A DNA stretch of 64,000 nucleotides from JBIQKZ01 sp044464765 (GCA_044464765.1 JBIQKZ010000006.1:1-64000); one strand, 5' to 3'; positions 45,390 to 54,720 are shown, counted from the first letter of the stretch. A program made the numbers and translations. The notes: generated by a model not told the origin, from the letters alone.

Positions 45390-47987
45390 TTACTGAAGCG
45401 TCCGCTCGAACACGAACTTGCCGTCCTTCCAATCCACCGGAACCACGTCGTTCGGGCCGAACTTGCCTTCCAGTATCTGGCGCGCCACCGGGTTTTCGAT
45501 CTGCTGCTGTATCGCCCGCTTCAATGGCCGGGCGCCAAACACCGGATCAAACCCTGCAAGCGCCAGTTGCGCACGAGCCGCATCTGAAACCTCCAGCCGC
45601 ATGTCCTGCTGCGCCATGCGTTCAGCCAGGCGCTCGATTTGAATCGACGCAATCGCCTCGATCTGCGAAGCATCCAAACCATGGAAAACCACTACCTCGT
45701 CGATGCGGTTCAGGAATTCAGGCCGGAATGAGTTCTTCAGCTCGTCCCAGACCACTTCCTTGATCACCTCGTAAGGCCGGCCCGCCATGCTTTGGATATG
45801 CTGCGACCCCAGGTTCGACGTCATGACAATAACCGTATTGCGGAAATCCACCGTACGGCCCTGCCCATCCGTCAGGCGGCCATCGTCCAGCACCTGCAGC
45901 AGCACGTTGAAGACGTCAGGGTGCGCCTTCTCGACCTCATCCAGCAAAATGACGCTGTAAGGCTTGCGACGTACGGCTTCCGTCAGGTAACCGCCTTCTT
46001 CGTAGCCCACATAGCCCGGAGGCGCGCCAATCAGGCGAGCGACCGAATGCTTCTCCATGAACTCGCTCATGTCGATGCGGATAAGATGGTCTTCAGAATC
46101 GAACAGAAAGGTCGCCAGAGCCTTGGTCAGTTCGGTCTTGCCCACACCGGTCGGCCCAAGGAACAGGAAGGACCCGTACGGGCGCGAAGGATCGGACAGG
46201 CCTGCGCGCGAGCGCCGAATGGCATCGGACACCAGGTTGACCGCTTCATCCTGCCCCACCACACGGCGGTGCAGCGCTTCTTCCATACCTAACAGTTTGG
46301 CCCGTTCGCCCTGCATCATCTTGGCTACCGGAATGCCGGTTGCACGGGATACGACTTCGGCGATCTCTTCGGCGCCTACCTCGGTGCGCAATAGACGCGG
46401 CTTATCCGCTTCTTTCTGGGACTTCTCTGCACCAGCCTCGGCCGCTTTCAAACGCCCTTCAAGCTCGGGCAGTTTGCCGTATTGCAGCTCGGCCAGCTTG
46501 TCGAATTGGCCCTTGCGCTGCAATTCCGCCATCTCGGCGCGCACCCGTTCGATTTCTTCCTTCACGGACTGCGAGCCTTGCACGGCGGCCTTCTCCGCCT
46601 TCCAGATTTCCTCGTAGTCGTTGTATTCTCGCTGAAGGCTCTCCAGCTCGTCCTCGATCGCCTTGAGGCGACGCAACGAGGCATCGTCGGTCTCTTTCTT
46701 GACCGCCTCGCGCTCGATCTTCAGCTGGATGATGCGCCGATCCAGGCGATCCATGACTTCGGGCTTGGAGTCGATCTCCATGCGGATGCGGGCCGCCGCC
46801 TCATCGATCAGGTCAATGGCCTTGTCCGGCAGGAAACGGTCGGTGATATAGCGGTTGGACAGCTCGGCGGCCGCCACAATGGCCGGGTCGGTAATGGCCA
46901 CGCCGTGGTGCAGCTCGTAGCGCTCCTGCAAGCCACGCAAGATGGCAATGGTGGATTCCACATCGGGCTCATTCACCAGCACCTTCTGGAAGCGCCGCTC
47001 AAGGGCGGCATCCTTCTCGATGTACTTGCGGTATTCGTCCAGCGTCGTGGCGCCTATGCAATGCAGCTCGCCCCGCGACAACGCGGGTTTAAGCATATTG
47101 CCCGCGTCCATCGCGCCTTCGGCCTTGCCTGCGCCCACCATGGTGTGCAGCTCGTCGATGAAAACGATAATGCCGCCCTCATCCTGGGACAGCTCTTTCA
47201 AGACCGCTTTCAAGCGCTCCTCGAACTCGCCCCGGAACTTGGCGCCGGCCAGCAACGCGGCCAGATCCAGAGAAAGGACTCGCTTGCCCTTCAAGGTTTC
47301 CGGAACCTCGTTGTTGATGATGCGCTGGGCCAAGCCTTCGACGATGGCGGTCTTGCCGACCCCCGGCTCGCCGATCAACACTGGGTTATTCTTGGTGCGG
47401 CGTTGCAATATCTGGATGGCGCGGCGGATTTCGTCGTCGCGGCCGATCACCGGGTCGAGCTTACCCTGGCGGGCGCGCTCGGTCAGGTCGGTCGTGTACT
47501 TCTGCAGGGCTTCACGGTTGGATTCGCCTTCCGCGTCAGACACGCTGGCTCCGCCGCGCACCGCCTCGATGGCGCTTTCCAGCGCCTTGCGCTGCAATCC
47601 GGCTTCGCGCAAAATGCGGCCCGCCTCCCCCTTGTCGTCGGCCAGGGACAACAGGAAAAGCTCGCTGGCGATGTAGGTATCGCCCCGAGTGGAAGCTTCT
47701 TTGTCGGTTCGCGTGAGAACCGTCTGCAGATCGCGACTGATCTGGATATTGCCCTCGGCGCCCTGCACCTGAGGCAAGGCGTCGATGGCATTGGCCGTCG
47801 CCGTGGCTACACGGTTGACGGCCACGCCGGCCCGAGCCAGCAAGCTGCTTGTCCCGCTATCCGTGTCGGCCAGCAAAGCCGCCAGGACATGCACCGGCTC
47901 TATGTAAGGATTGTCATTCTTCACAGCCAGGCTTTGCGCATCGGCAATAGCCTGCTGGAACTTGGTCGTTAGTTTGTCGAATCGCAT
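45390..47987 (-). CDS. clpB: ATP-dependent disaggregase ClpB
   Basis: An 865-residue Hsp100 chaperone that, with DnaK, threads and rescues aggregated proteins. It has an N-domain (residues 1-150), a first AAA+ module with Walker A GEPGVGKTA near residue 206, a coiled-coil M-domain (about 410-525, rich in charged repeats) and a second module with GPTGVGKTE near 608. No ClpP-binding loop is expected. A sigma-32 promoter lies directly upstream. Confidence 0.98.
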   Translation of the reverse strand: MRFDKLTTKFQQAIADAQSLAVKNDNPYIEPVHVLAALLADTDSGTSSLLARAGVAVNRVATATANAIDALPQVQGAEGNIQISRDLQTVLTRTDKEASTRGDTYIASELFLLSLADDKGEAGRILREAGLQRKALESAIEAVRGGASVSDAEGESNREALQKYTTDLTERARQGKLDPVIGRDDEIRRAIQILQRRTKNNPVLIGEPGVGKTAIVEGLAQRIINNEVPETLKGKRVLSLDLAALLAGAKFRGEFEERLKAVLKELSQDEGGIIVFIDELHTMVGAGKAEGAMDAGNMLKPALSRGELHCIGATTLDEYRKYIEKDAALERRFQKVLVNEPDVESTIAILRGLQERYELHHGVAITDPAIVAAAELSNRYITDRFLPDKAIDLIDEAAARIRMEIDSKPEVMDRLDRRIIQLKIEREAVKKETDDASLRRLKAIEDELESLQREYNDYEEIWKAEKAAVQGSQSVKEEIERVRAEMAELQRKGQFDKLAELQYGKLPELEGRLKAAEAGAEKSQKEADKPRLLRTEVGAEEIAEVVSRATGIPVAKMMQGERAKLLGMEEALHRRVVGQDEAVNLVSDAIRRSRAGLSDPSRPYGSFLFLGPTGVGKTELTKALATFLFDSEDHLIRIDMSEFMEKHSVARLIGAPPGYVGYEEGGYLTEAVRRKPYSVILLDEVEKAHPDVFNVLLQVLDDGRLTDGQGRTVDFRNTVIVMTSNLGSQHIQSMAGRPYEVIKEVVWDELKNSFRPEFLNRIDEVVVFHGLDASQIEAIASIQIERLAERMAQQDMRLEVSDAARAQLALAGFDPVFGARPLKRAIQQQIENPVARQILEGKFGPNDVVPVDWKDGKFVFERTLQ

Positions 47988-48034
47988 AATCGGTACTTTG
48001 TAAAATTAGGGCGTACAAGCCCGGAACACGGATT

Positions 48035-48062
48035 AAATGCGGTCAAAACGTCCGATTTCAAG
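48035..48062 (-). promoter_or_regulatory. sigma-32 heat-shock promoter of clpB
   Basis: On the minus strand CTTGAAA (48062-48056), a 13-nt spacer and CCGCATTT (48042-48035) match the RpoH consensus CTTGAAA-N13-CCCCATNT at all -35 positions and all but one fixed -10 position. It predicts a leader of about 40 nt before clpB. Confidence 0.88.
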
Positions 48063-48179
48063 GTGGAGCAAGGCTATTTTCGAGGCCACGAGAAAAACCG
48101 GCCAATTCAAAGCAGGTACAATAAGCCTTGGCCAACCATAATAAGAAGAAAAGGAGTTTTGGCGCTCGCCAGGATACGT

Positions 48180-48908
48180 ATGCAAAAACGAATTCCGCTT
48201 ACACCCGAATCCACGCGCTGTTCCACCTGTATGCTCAGCCACCTTTGTCTCCCTGTGGGAATCTCGCCACAAGACATCCAGAAGCTCGACGAAGTGGTCA
48301 CCGAACGCATACGCATACCCAAAGGCGGATCACTATTTCGCCAAGGCGATTCAGCCCAGGCCCTTTATGGCATACGGTCGGGCTCCATCAAAACCCAATT
48401 GGAAGACGCCGCCGGCCTGATCCAGGTAACAGGCTTTCTGTTGCCCGGCGAAATCGTCGGCATTGATGGCTTTCTGAACGACACCCAACTGTCGCACGCC
48501 ATTGCGCTCGAAGACAGCGAAGTCTGCGTCGCCCCCATCCACGACCTCGATCGGGTCACCACACACATTCCCGCGCTAAAACATCAGTTGCGCCGGCTTA
48601 CAAACACAGAAATCAGGCGCGCCCAGCAGTTGGTGGTGTCGCTAGGCGTCCTGCGCTCCGAGCAGCGCCTGGCGGTTTTCCTGCTGGATCTCTCGCGGCG
48701 CCTGGCATCCCTAGGTTATTCATCCACCGAATTCGTGCTGCGCATGAGCCGCGAGGAAATCGGCAATTACCTGGGCCTGACGCTTGAAACCGTCAGCCGT
48801 CTGTTTTCCCGCTTCGCACGAGAAGGTTTGATCCGGATCCAACAACGCAACGTACAGATACTGGATCTGCCCATGCTCGAGCAGTTGTCAGGGGTCGACT
48901 GTACTTAA
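48180..48908 (+). CDS. fnr: Fnr-type oxygen-responsive regulator
   Basis: A 242-residue CRP/FNR-family protein. The four cluster cysteines of true Fnr are present: Cys14, Cys17 and Cys23 (CX2CX5C in STRCSTCMLSHLC) and Cys116 (SEVCVAP). The cAMP-type sensor domain is followed by the helix-turn-helix MSREEIGNYLGLTLETVSRL, with the E-x2-SR contact set for TTGAT half-sites. The ATG at 48180 has AGGA 5 nt upstream. Two perfect Fnr boxes in the adjacent cbb3 cluster are its likely targets. Confidence 0.95.
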   Translation: MQKRIPLTPESTRCSTCMLSHLCLPVGISPQDIQKLDEVVTERIRIPKGGSLFRQGDSAQALYGIRSGSIKTQLEDAAGLIQVTGFLLPGEIVGIDGFLNDTQLSHAIALEDSEVCVAPIHDLDRVTTHIPALKHQLRRLTNTEIRRAQQLVVSLGVLRSEQRLAVFLLDLSRRLASLGYSSTEFVLRMSREEIGNYLGLTLETVSRLFSRFAREGLIRIQQRNVQILDLPMLEQLSGVDCT

Positions 48909-48984
48909 AAGCACCCAGCTAGTGGCGCAAAAGCATCGAACCCAGGCCCCATATCCGCCGCACAACAGACGTTTATAGCACCCA

Positions 48985-49002
48985 GGCCTAACCGCTTAGG
49001 CC
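48985..49002. terminator. hairpin between fnr and the cco cluster
   Basis: GGCCTAA-CCGC-TTAGGCC is a perfect 7-bp inverted repeat between two convergent units. There is no strong T run on either side, so termination activity is uncertain. Confidence 0.45.
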
Positions 49003-49004
49003 GT

Positions 49005-49250
49005 TTACAGGCCTTGAGTGTCGTCGTCGGCCAGTTTCCCTTGGGTCATGAATAGGGTCAGTGCGCCCGACAAGGCTGCCATCAGCCATAGAAAAAAGAA
49101 CCCGCCGGCATAAAATGCCTGCCTGCTGGGATGGATGGACCCGAAAATCGCCACATCGAGCGGGTCGATCAGGGCAAATACCGTCGCGCTGGCCGCGCCT
49201 GCCACCAGGAAAGACGGCCAGAGAATCCACATTAAAGAACGCCACGTCAT
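49005..49250 (-). CDS. small two-helix membrane protein, last gene of the cco operon
   Basis: An 81-residue protein with two hydrophobic segments (LMWILWPSFLVAGAASATVFALI and AFYAGGFFFLWLMAALSGALTLFM) and a short acidic tail. I do not recognise the family. It overlaps the upstream FixH-like gene by 4 bp (ATGA), so it is cotranslated with the oxidase assembly genes. A role in cbb3 oxidase assembly is a guess from position. Confidence 0.7.
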   Translation of the reverse strand: MTWRSLMWILWPSFLVAGAASATVFALIDPLDVAIFGSIHPSRQAFYAGGFFFLWLMAALSGALTLFMTQGKLADDDTQGL

Positions 49251-49498
49251 GGCGTGCTCCCCGAGGAATCAGCCCGATGCGCAGCGCCGCCCGTGGCCTG
49301 CGGCCCAGTTGCGCCGGCCTCGAGGCGGTCCACCACGAGGCCGCGCTTGACCGCCCCCCCGGTATAGGCCTGATCACCAAAATTCTGTACCGCCAAAACA
49401 ATGGTGACCGCGCAGCCGACAACGGCCACCGCCGGCCCCGAAATCAGAATCCAGGGCCACGGCTCCTTCCACCAGGGTTTACTGCCTTGTTCGTTCAT
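49247..49498 (-). CDS. ccoH: short FixH/CcoH-like protein
   Basis: An 83-residue protein with one membrane helix (WPWILISGPAVAVVGCAVTIVLA) followed by FGDQAYTGGAVKRGLVVDR, matching the N-terminal anchor of FixH/CcoH. Usual FixH proteins are about 150 residues; here the periplasmic domain is missing and replaced by a short Ala/Gly/Ser tail. CcoH helps assemble and stabilise cbb3 oxidase. The ATG at 49498 has AAGG upstream. It lies 34 bp after ccoG. Confidence 0.78.
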   Translation of the reverse strand: MNEQGSKPWWKEPWPWILISGPAVAVVGCAVTIVLAVQNFGDQAYTGGAVKRGLVVDRLEAGATGPQATGGAAHRADSSGSTP

Positions 49499-49532
49499 GT
49501 CTGCCTTCCTTGCTTTCCAACATAAAGCTATT

Positions 49533-51041
49533 TTATTGGGGAACATAGAAGCTGGTTCGTTCCGTAACGCTTTGCTCGGCGCCTTCCCAGGGAGTAGACA
49601 GGATATTCAACTGAATATCGTGCACGCCCGAAGTAAGGTTCTGGGCGGGCGCCCGTATGACAATCGGCACCAGCCGGTTGGAAGAACCATCCAGCGACAC
49701 GATATCACGCTCGCCCTCGGTTGTAGACACGGACAGGTTCGGCAACCCGTCGGCGCTGATCCGCAACGTCATGGGCGACTCGGTGGCATTGATCAGTTGC
49801 AACCTGTAAACGTTTTCTATCATGCCGCCGGCAACCTCGCGGCCCAGCGCGCCCCGATCGCGGATGACATCCACCCGAAGCGTGGTGCGCATGAACAACG
49901 CCACCACGAAGCCAATGACAATGACGCCCAGCAGCGCGGTGTAGGCCACCACGCGCGGACGGAACAGCCGCCGTCGCACCTGGCTTTGGGTGAGGCGTTC
50001 GGTAATCGCCTTGCCCGACGTGTAGCGGATCAGGCCGGGCTCGTAGTGCATTTTGTCCATCACCTGGTCGCAGGCGTCGACACAGGCGCCGCAACCGATA
50101 CACATGTACTGGAGCCCGTCGCGGATGTCGATGCCGGTAGGGCAAACCTGCACACACAAGCTGCAATCGACGCAATCGCCCATACCGGCTTCTTTATGAT
50201 CGATGCGACGGGACCGGCCGCCGCGTGGCTCGCCGCGCACATGGTCGTACGTGACAACAAAGGTGTCGTCATCGACCATCACGCTTTGGAAACGCGCGTA
50301 CGGACACATGTATTTGCAGACCGCTTCCCGCATGAAGCCTGCGTTGCCCCAGGTGGCAAACGCGTAGAACAACATCCAGAACCACTGCCACGGCCCCAGG
50401 GTCAGGGTCAGCAGGCCTTCGCCAAGTTCACGGATGGGCGCAAAATAGCCGATAAAGGTCAGGCCCGTCCAGAGCGCGATCAGTATCCAGATGGCGTGTT
50501 TGGCGGCCTTGAGGCGCAGCTTTTGCAGGTTCCAGGGCGCTTCATCAAGGCGGATCCGGGCCAGGCGATCGCCTTCGATCTTGCGCTCCACCCACATGAA
50601 TATCTCGGTATAGACCGTTTGTGGACAGGCGTAACCACAGAACAACCGCCCTGCCATGGCGGTGAACAGAAACAGGGCAAAGGCCGAGATAACCAGGAGA
50701 ATGGCCAGATAAACGACGTCTTGCGGCCACAACACCATGCCGAAGATGTAGAACTTACGTGCGCCCAGATCAAACAAGACGGCTTGCCGATCGCCCCACT
50801 GCAACCAGGGCAGGCCATAAAAGATGATCTGGGTGACAAACACCATGATGATTCGCCAGCGGGCGAAAATACCCGATACCGAACGAGGATAGATCTTGCT
50901 GCGAACGTCGGCGATCGCCGTTTCAACCTGGGGCGACGCCCCGCCACGAGGCCGCTCTATGGCCTGAGGCCGCCAGGCTGGTGCGGAACCGCCGGCCCCG
51001 CCCTGAGACGGAGCGGATGGGCCGGGGGAGTCGCTGCTCAT
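49533..51041 (-). CDS. ccoG: cbb3 oxidase accessory ferredoxin CcoG
   Basis: A 502-residue membrane protein (RdxA/FixG family). The N-terminal helices include the NapH-like MAGRLFCGYACPQTVYTEIFMWVER region. The cytoplasmic ferredoxin part has CVDCSLCVQVCPTGIDIRDGLQYMCIGCGACVDACD, two 4Fe-4S sets, and the C-terminus forms an Ig-like periplasmic domain. In other bacteria CcoG reduces copper(II) for oxidase assembly. GGAGAGACC precedes the ATG. Confidence 0.96.
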   Translation of the reverse strand: MSSDSPGPSAPSQGGAGGSAPAWRPQAIERPRGGASPQVETAIADVRSKIYPRSVSGIFARWRIIMVFVTQIIFYGLPWLQWGDRQAVLFDLGARKFYIFGMVLWPQDVVYLAILLVISAFALFLFTAMAGRLFCGYACPQTVYTEIFMWVERKIEGDRLARIRLDEAPWNLQKLRLKAAKHAIWILIALWTGLTFIGYFAPIRELGEGLLTLTLGPWQWFWMLFYAFATWGNAGFMREAVCKYMCPYARFQSVMVDDDTFVVTYDHVRGEPRGGRSRRIDHKEAGMGDCVDCSLCVQVCPTGIDIRDGLQYMCIGCGACVDACDQVMDKMHYEPGLIRYTSGKAITERLTQSQVRRRLFRPRVVAYTALLGVIVIGFVVALFMRTTLRVDVIRDRGALGREVAGGMIENVYRLQLINATESPMTLRISADGLPNLSVSTTEGERDIVSLDGSSNRLVPIVIRAPAQNLTSGVHDIQLNILSTPWEGAEQSVTERTSFYVPQ

Positions 51042-51059
51042 GGTCTCTCCTTTAGTCCT

Positions 51060-51983
51060 TTACTGGGCCGCTGCAATTTCGCCGCGATGCGACAGGCCCC
51101 AGACCCACGCAGTCAGCAGGCGAATCTGCTCGGTGGTAAGAATGCCTTCCTGGGCCGGCATCTGGTTGTCGCGGCCGTTCAGGATGGTATTGACGATGCT
51201 GGCTTCCGAGCTGCCGTACAACCAGTCGGTATCGGTAAGGTCGGGCGCGCCCAGCGCAATATTGCCCTTGCCTTCGGCGCCATGGCAGGCAACGCAATAG
51301 GTGTCGTAGCCCCGTTTGCCCGGCAGTATGCGCAGGGAGTCGGCAGCCAGCCCGGATAGCGACCGGACATACTGGGCGATGTCGGATGCTTCCGCGGGCG
51401 ATATCGTGCCCTTCCAAGGCGGCATGATGCCATGCCGGCCCTTGGTGATGGTTTGCTGGATCTGCTCGGGGTCGCCGCCATACAGCCATGCGCCATCGGT
51501 AAGGTTGGGGAAGCTGGGACCGCCCCGCGCATCCGAGCCATGGCATTGGGCGCAGTTGTTCAGGAACAACCGCTGCCCAATCTGCCGGGCCTGCTCGTCG
51601 GTGGCGATCTCAGGAATGCTCATGCTCGCATAGCGTTCGTAGATTGGCTTTAATTGCTGGTTATAGGCCGCCTGTGCCTCGCGCACCGACTCGGCGGTGG
51701 AATAATGAAGCACCCCTTTGAACGATCCCAACCCGGGATACAGCACTAGATAGACCAGGGCAAAAATGCACAGCCCCAGGTAAAAGACCGTCCACCAACG
51801 CGGCACGGGATTGTTCAATTCGGACAGATTGCCGTCCCAGACGTGCCCCGTATCTTCAGTTTTTTCAACGGTTTTTCCGAGCCAGGCGCGTTGACTGAAC
51901 AGCAGGATCACACAGTAAATGATGCCGCCCAGCGCAATGAGAGCGACGAAATACGACCAAAAGCTGCTGACAAAATCACTCAT
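51060..51983 (-). CDS. ccoP: cbb3 cytochrome c oxidase subunit III, dihaem CcoP
   Basis: A 307-residue membrane-anchored dihaem cytochrome c. The N-terminal half has membrane helices (YFVALIALGGIIYCVILLF, TVFYLGLCIFALVYLVLYPGLG). The periplasmic half has two CXXCH sites, CAQCHG and CVACHG, with methionine-ligand regions GIMPPW and NQMPA. It passes electrons from soluble cytochrome c to the oxidase. The ATG at 51983 overlaps the end of ccoQ by 8 bp. Confidence 0.97.
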   Translation of the reverse strand: MSDFVSSFWSYFVALIALGGIIYCVILLFSQRAWLGKTVEKTEDTGHVWDGNLSELNNPVPRWWTVFYLGLCIFALVYLVLYPGLGSFKGVLHYSTAESVREAQAAYNQQLKPIYERYASMSIPEIATDEQARQIGQRLFLNNCAQCHGSDARGGPSFPNLTDGAWLYGGDPEQIQQTITKGRHGIMPPWKGTISPAEASDIAQYVRSLSGLAADSLRILPGKRGYDTYCVACHGAEGKGNIALGAPDLTDTDWLYGSSEASIVNTILNGRDNQMPAQEGILTTEQIRLLTAWVWGLSHRGEIAAAQ

Positions 51984-52200
51984 GAGAGCCCCCTGCCTTC
52001 TTGTCCTTGTTTGCGTCTTCCTGTTGCGCTTCCTTTGCCGCTTGTTGCTTGGCGACCTGGTCGGCTTCGTCCGGCTGCAGGAAAGGCAGGTTGGCCGAAT
52101 CGCGGTTCGCTTTCTCGCGCCCGCGCGAGAAAGCCCACCACACAATGCCAATGAAGGTAAGCAGCGCAACAGCCGTTGCAATCCCGTTGATCAAACCCAT
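51976..52200 (-). CDS. ccoQ: cbb3 oxidase subunit CcoQ/FixQ
   Basis: A 74-residue single-helix protein (LINGIATAVALLTFIGIVWWAFSRGREKANRDSANLPF). The WAFSRGR motif after the helix is typical of CcoQ, which stabilises the CcoNO core with CcoP. The C-terminal tail is charged and rich in Lys, Gln and Asp. It lies 3 bp after ccoO and overlaps ccoP. Confidence 0.93.
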   Translation of the reverse strand: MGLINGIATAVALLTFIGIVWWAFSRGREKANRDSANLPFLQPDEADQVAKQQAAKEAQQEDANKDKKAGGSHE

Positions 52201-52203
52201 GGT

Positions 52204-52863
52204 TTAGTCTCCCAACATGATTTTTTCGGCGGCGGCGCGGCTTGCCACCCCCAACATTTGCAAGTAAGCCACCATGGCGTCTTCTTCGGTCTTGCCCTTT
52301 AGTTGCTCGGGCGCGGCCTGGATCTGTTCGTCGGTATACGGCACGCCCAGCATCTGCATGGCGCGCATGCGCGCCCGGACGTCGTCATGCTCGACCGAGT
52401 TGCGGGCCAGCCACGGGTAGGCCGGCATATTCGACTCGGGAACGACATCGCGCGGATTGCGCAGATGCACGCGATGCCATTCGTCGGAATACCTGCCGCC
52501 CACGCGGGCCAGATCGGGGCCGGTGCGCTTGGAACCCCACAGGAACGGGTGGTCGTAGACGAACTCGCCGGCCACCGAATAGGGGCCGTAGCGCTGCACC
52601 TCGGATTGCAACATGCGGATCTGTTGCGAGTGACAGCCTACGCACCCTTCACGGATATACAGGTCCCGCCCGACCAGTTGCAAAGGCTCGTAGGGCTGAA
52701 CGCCTTCGACGGGCTGCGTGGTGGAGTGCTGGAAGAACAGCGGAATAATTTGCACCAGCCCAGCAATGGAGATGACGAAGATGCTGAAAAAAATCAGCCA
52801 ACCGACATTGGTCTCGATCGTATCGTGACTGAATCGCTTTTTTTTGCCGTTGTTGTTTGCCAT
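52204..52863 (-). CDS. ccoO: cbb3 cytochrome c oxidase subunit II, monohaem CcoO
   Basis: A 219-residue monohaem cytochrome c subunit. One N-terminal helix (VGWLIFFSIFVISIAGLVQIIPLFF) is followed by YIREGCVGCHSQQIRM (haem site) and ESNMPAYPWL (Met ligand). AAGGAATCACGTCC precedes the ATG. It lies 12 bp after ccoN in the usual N-O-Q-P order. Confidence 0.97.
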   Translation of the reverse strand: MANNNGKKKRFSHDTIETNVGWLIFFSIFVISIAGLVQIIPLFFQHSTTQPVEGVQPYEPLQLVGRDLYIREGCVGCHSQQIRMLQSEVQRYGPYSVAGEFVYDHPFLWGSKRTGPDLARVGGRYSDEWHRVHLRNPRDVVPESNMPAYPWLARNSVEHDDVRARMRAMQMLGVPYTDEQIQAAPEQLKGKTEEDAMVAYLQMLGVASRAAAEKIMLGD

Positions 52864-52875
52864 GGACGTGATTCC

Positions 52876-54372
52876 TTAAGCCGCAGCCGTCGCTGTCGAT
52901 GATGCAGGCCCAACCAGCGCCGGATCGGTGCTGTCGGGGTTGTACAAATACACCTCGGGGTTCGGTTTTGGCTGGCCCTTGATCGTCTTGAAGGTGTTCC
53001 AGGCCATCAGGAACATACCACCCAGGAAGAACAGCCCGCCCAACAAGCGAATGGCGTACAGCGGATAGGTTGCCTTCACGCCTTCGACAAAGCTGTAGGT
53101 CAGCATGCCGTCGACGCCCGTGGCGCGCCACATCAGGCCTTGCATGACGCCCGCAACCCACATCGAACTGATATACAGCACCACACCTATGGTCGCCAGC
53201 CAGAAATGCAGCTCGACCTGCTTCATGCTGACCATGCTGGTGCGACCGTACAGGCGCGGAATCATGTAGTAGAACGATCCGAAGATGATCATGGCCACCC
53301 AACCCAGGGCGCCCACGTGCACGTGCCCGACCGTCCAATCGGTGTAGTGGGACAGCGCATTGACCGTGCGGATGGACATCATCGAGCCTTCGAAGGTCGC
53401 CATCCCGTAGAACGACAGCGCAGTCACCAGGAACTTGAGGATGGGGTCGGTGCGAAGCTTGTGCCATGCGCCGGACACCGTCATGATGCCGTTGATCATG
53501 CCGCCCCAGGACGGCGCCAGCAGGATCAGGGAAAAGGCCATGCCCAGCATCTGGGTCCAGTCGGGCAAGGACGTGTAGTGCAGATGGTGAGGACCGGCCC
53601 ACATATAGGTGAACGCCAGGGCCCAGAAGTGCACAATGGACAAGCGGTAGGAATAGATGGGGCGGCCGGCCTGCTTGGGAACGAAGTAGTACATCATCCC
53701 CAGAAAGCTGGTGGTCAGGAAGAAACCCACGGCGTTATGGCCGTACCACCATTGCACCATGGCGTCCTGCACGCCCGCATAGATGGAATACGATTTCCAG
53801 AGCGAGACGGGCAGTTCCAGGTTATTGAAAATGTGCAGCACGGCAATGGTAACGATGTACGAGCCATAGAACCAGTTGGCCACGTAAATGTGCTTTACGC
53901 GGCGCTTGGCGATGGTGCCAAAGAAAACCACCGCGTACGCCACCCACACCAGGGTGATCAGGATATCGATGGGCCACTCGTATTCGGCGTATTCCTTGGT
54001 GCTGGTAAAGCCCATGGGCAAGGTGAAAAGGCCCGCAAACAGCGCCACCTGCCAGCCCCAGAACGTAAAGGCGGCGAGTTTGTCGCTGAACAGCCGGGTT
54101 TGACAGGTGCGTTGCACTACGTAGTACGAGGTTGCGAACAGCGCCGTGCCGCCAAATGCGAAGATCACGCTATTGGTATGGACAGGCCGCAGCCGGCCAT
54201 AGCTAAGCCACGGCGTGTTGAAGTTAAGTTCCGGCCAAATCAGTTGCGCGGCGATCAAGACGCCCACGCCCATGCCGACGAGACCCCAGAATATCGTCAT
54301 TATCGTGAATTGCCTGACAATGCCGTAATTGAAGGTCTCGGCCTGGTGTGCCACGGTACCCGACATACCCAT
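52876..54372 (-). CDS. ccoN: cbb3 cytochrome c oxidase catalytic subunit I
   Basis: A 498-residue haem-copper oxidase subunit with about twelve helices and the histidine ligands of the b and b3 haems and CuB (for example WWYGHNAVGFFLTTSFLG and MWAGPHHLHYTSLPDW). It reduces oxygen at high affinity for life at low oxygen. The ATG at 54372 has AAGGGG 6 nt upstream; the open frame extends 66 codons further but crosses the Fnr-controlled promoter. Confidence 0.98.
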   Translation of the reverse strand: MGMSGTVAHQAETFNYGIVRQFTIMTIFWGLVGMGVGVLIAAQLIWPELNFNTPWLSYGRLRPVHTNSVIFAFGGTALFATSYYVVQRTCQTRLFSDKLAAFTFWGWQVALFAGLFTLPMGFTSTKEYAEYEWPIDILITLVWVAYAVVFFGTIAKRRVKHIYVANWFYGSYIVTIAVLHIFNNLELPVSLWKSYSIYAGVQDAMVQWWYGHNAVGFFLTTSFLGMMYYFVPKQAGRPIYSYRLSIVHFWALAFTYMWAGPHHLHYTSLPDWTQMLGMAFSLILLAPSWGGMINGIMTVSGAWHKLRTDPILKFLVTALSFYGMATFEGSMMSIRTVNALSHYTDWTVGHVHVGALGWVAMIIFGSFYYMIPRLYGRTSMVSMKQVELHFWLATIGVVLYISSMWVAGVMQGLMWRATGVDGMLTYSFVEGVKATYPLYAIRLLGGLFFLGGMFLMAWNTFKTIKGQPKPNPEVYLYNPDSTDPALVGPASSTATAAA

Positions 54373-54403
54373 GAAGTTCCCCTTGGTGCAAATTAAAATT
54401 AGC

Positions 54404-54452
54404 CGCCAGCATAATGGCCCATTATCAGGAGTGATGCGTTGATCCAGATCAA
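54404..54452 (-). promoter_or_regulatory. Fnr-dependent class II promoter of ccoN
   Basis: A perfect Fnr box TTGAT-CCAG-ATCAA lies at 54439-54452, and on the minus strand a -10 CATTAT lies at 54416-54411. The box centre at 54445.5 is 41.5 bp from a predicted start at 54404, the class II activator position. The leader to ccoN is about 32 nt. Confidence 0.88.
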
Positions 54453-54487
54453 GCAGGCCGCCTTTCAGGCTGTTCCCCGCGTTTATT

Positions 54488-54703
54488 CTATTCTTTCCGC
54501 GCGCCGCTTGGGTCTGGAACCTGTGACTGCGGTTTGGGTTCGTCATCCGGCCTGGGCGCCGTTGAGTCATCGTCCTGCAAGATAGAACGAGCCGCCTCGT
54601 CGGTATTGTCGAACTGACCCGAGAAAATCGCCCACCAGAACGCCGCGCCGATCAACAGAACAAAGACCAGGGAAATAGGCAGCAGTAAATAAAGCGCTTC
54701 CAT
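54488..54703 (-). CDS. ccoS: cbb3 oxidase maturation protein CcoS
   Basis: A 71-residue protein with one helix (YLLLPISLVFVLLIGAAFWWAIFSGQFDN) and a hydrophilic tail with Asp and Pro, matching CcoS, which is needed to insert cofactors into CcoN. AGGAGG precedes the ATG at 54703. It follows the CcoI-like gene by 17 bp. Confidence 0.93.
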   Translation of the reverse strand: MEALYLLLPISLVFVLLIGAAFWWAIFSGQFDNTDEAARSILQDDDSTAPRPDDEPKPQSQVPDPSGARKE

Positions 54704-54720
54704 TCCTGGTGCCTCCTCTG

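Noticed and set aside
46482..47972. Long plus-strand frame of 496 residues
   Set aside because: It is antisense to clpB, which has both Walker motifs.
49401..51359. Long plus-strand frame of 652 residues
   Set aside because: It is antisense to ccoH, ccoG and ccoP, whose haem and iron-sulphur motifs prove the minus strand; GC-rich codon use leaves the opposite frame open.
53140..54396. Plus-strand frame of 418 residues
   Set aside because: It is antisense to ccoN and rich in Gln, His and Asp, as expected for a shadow frame.
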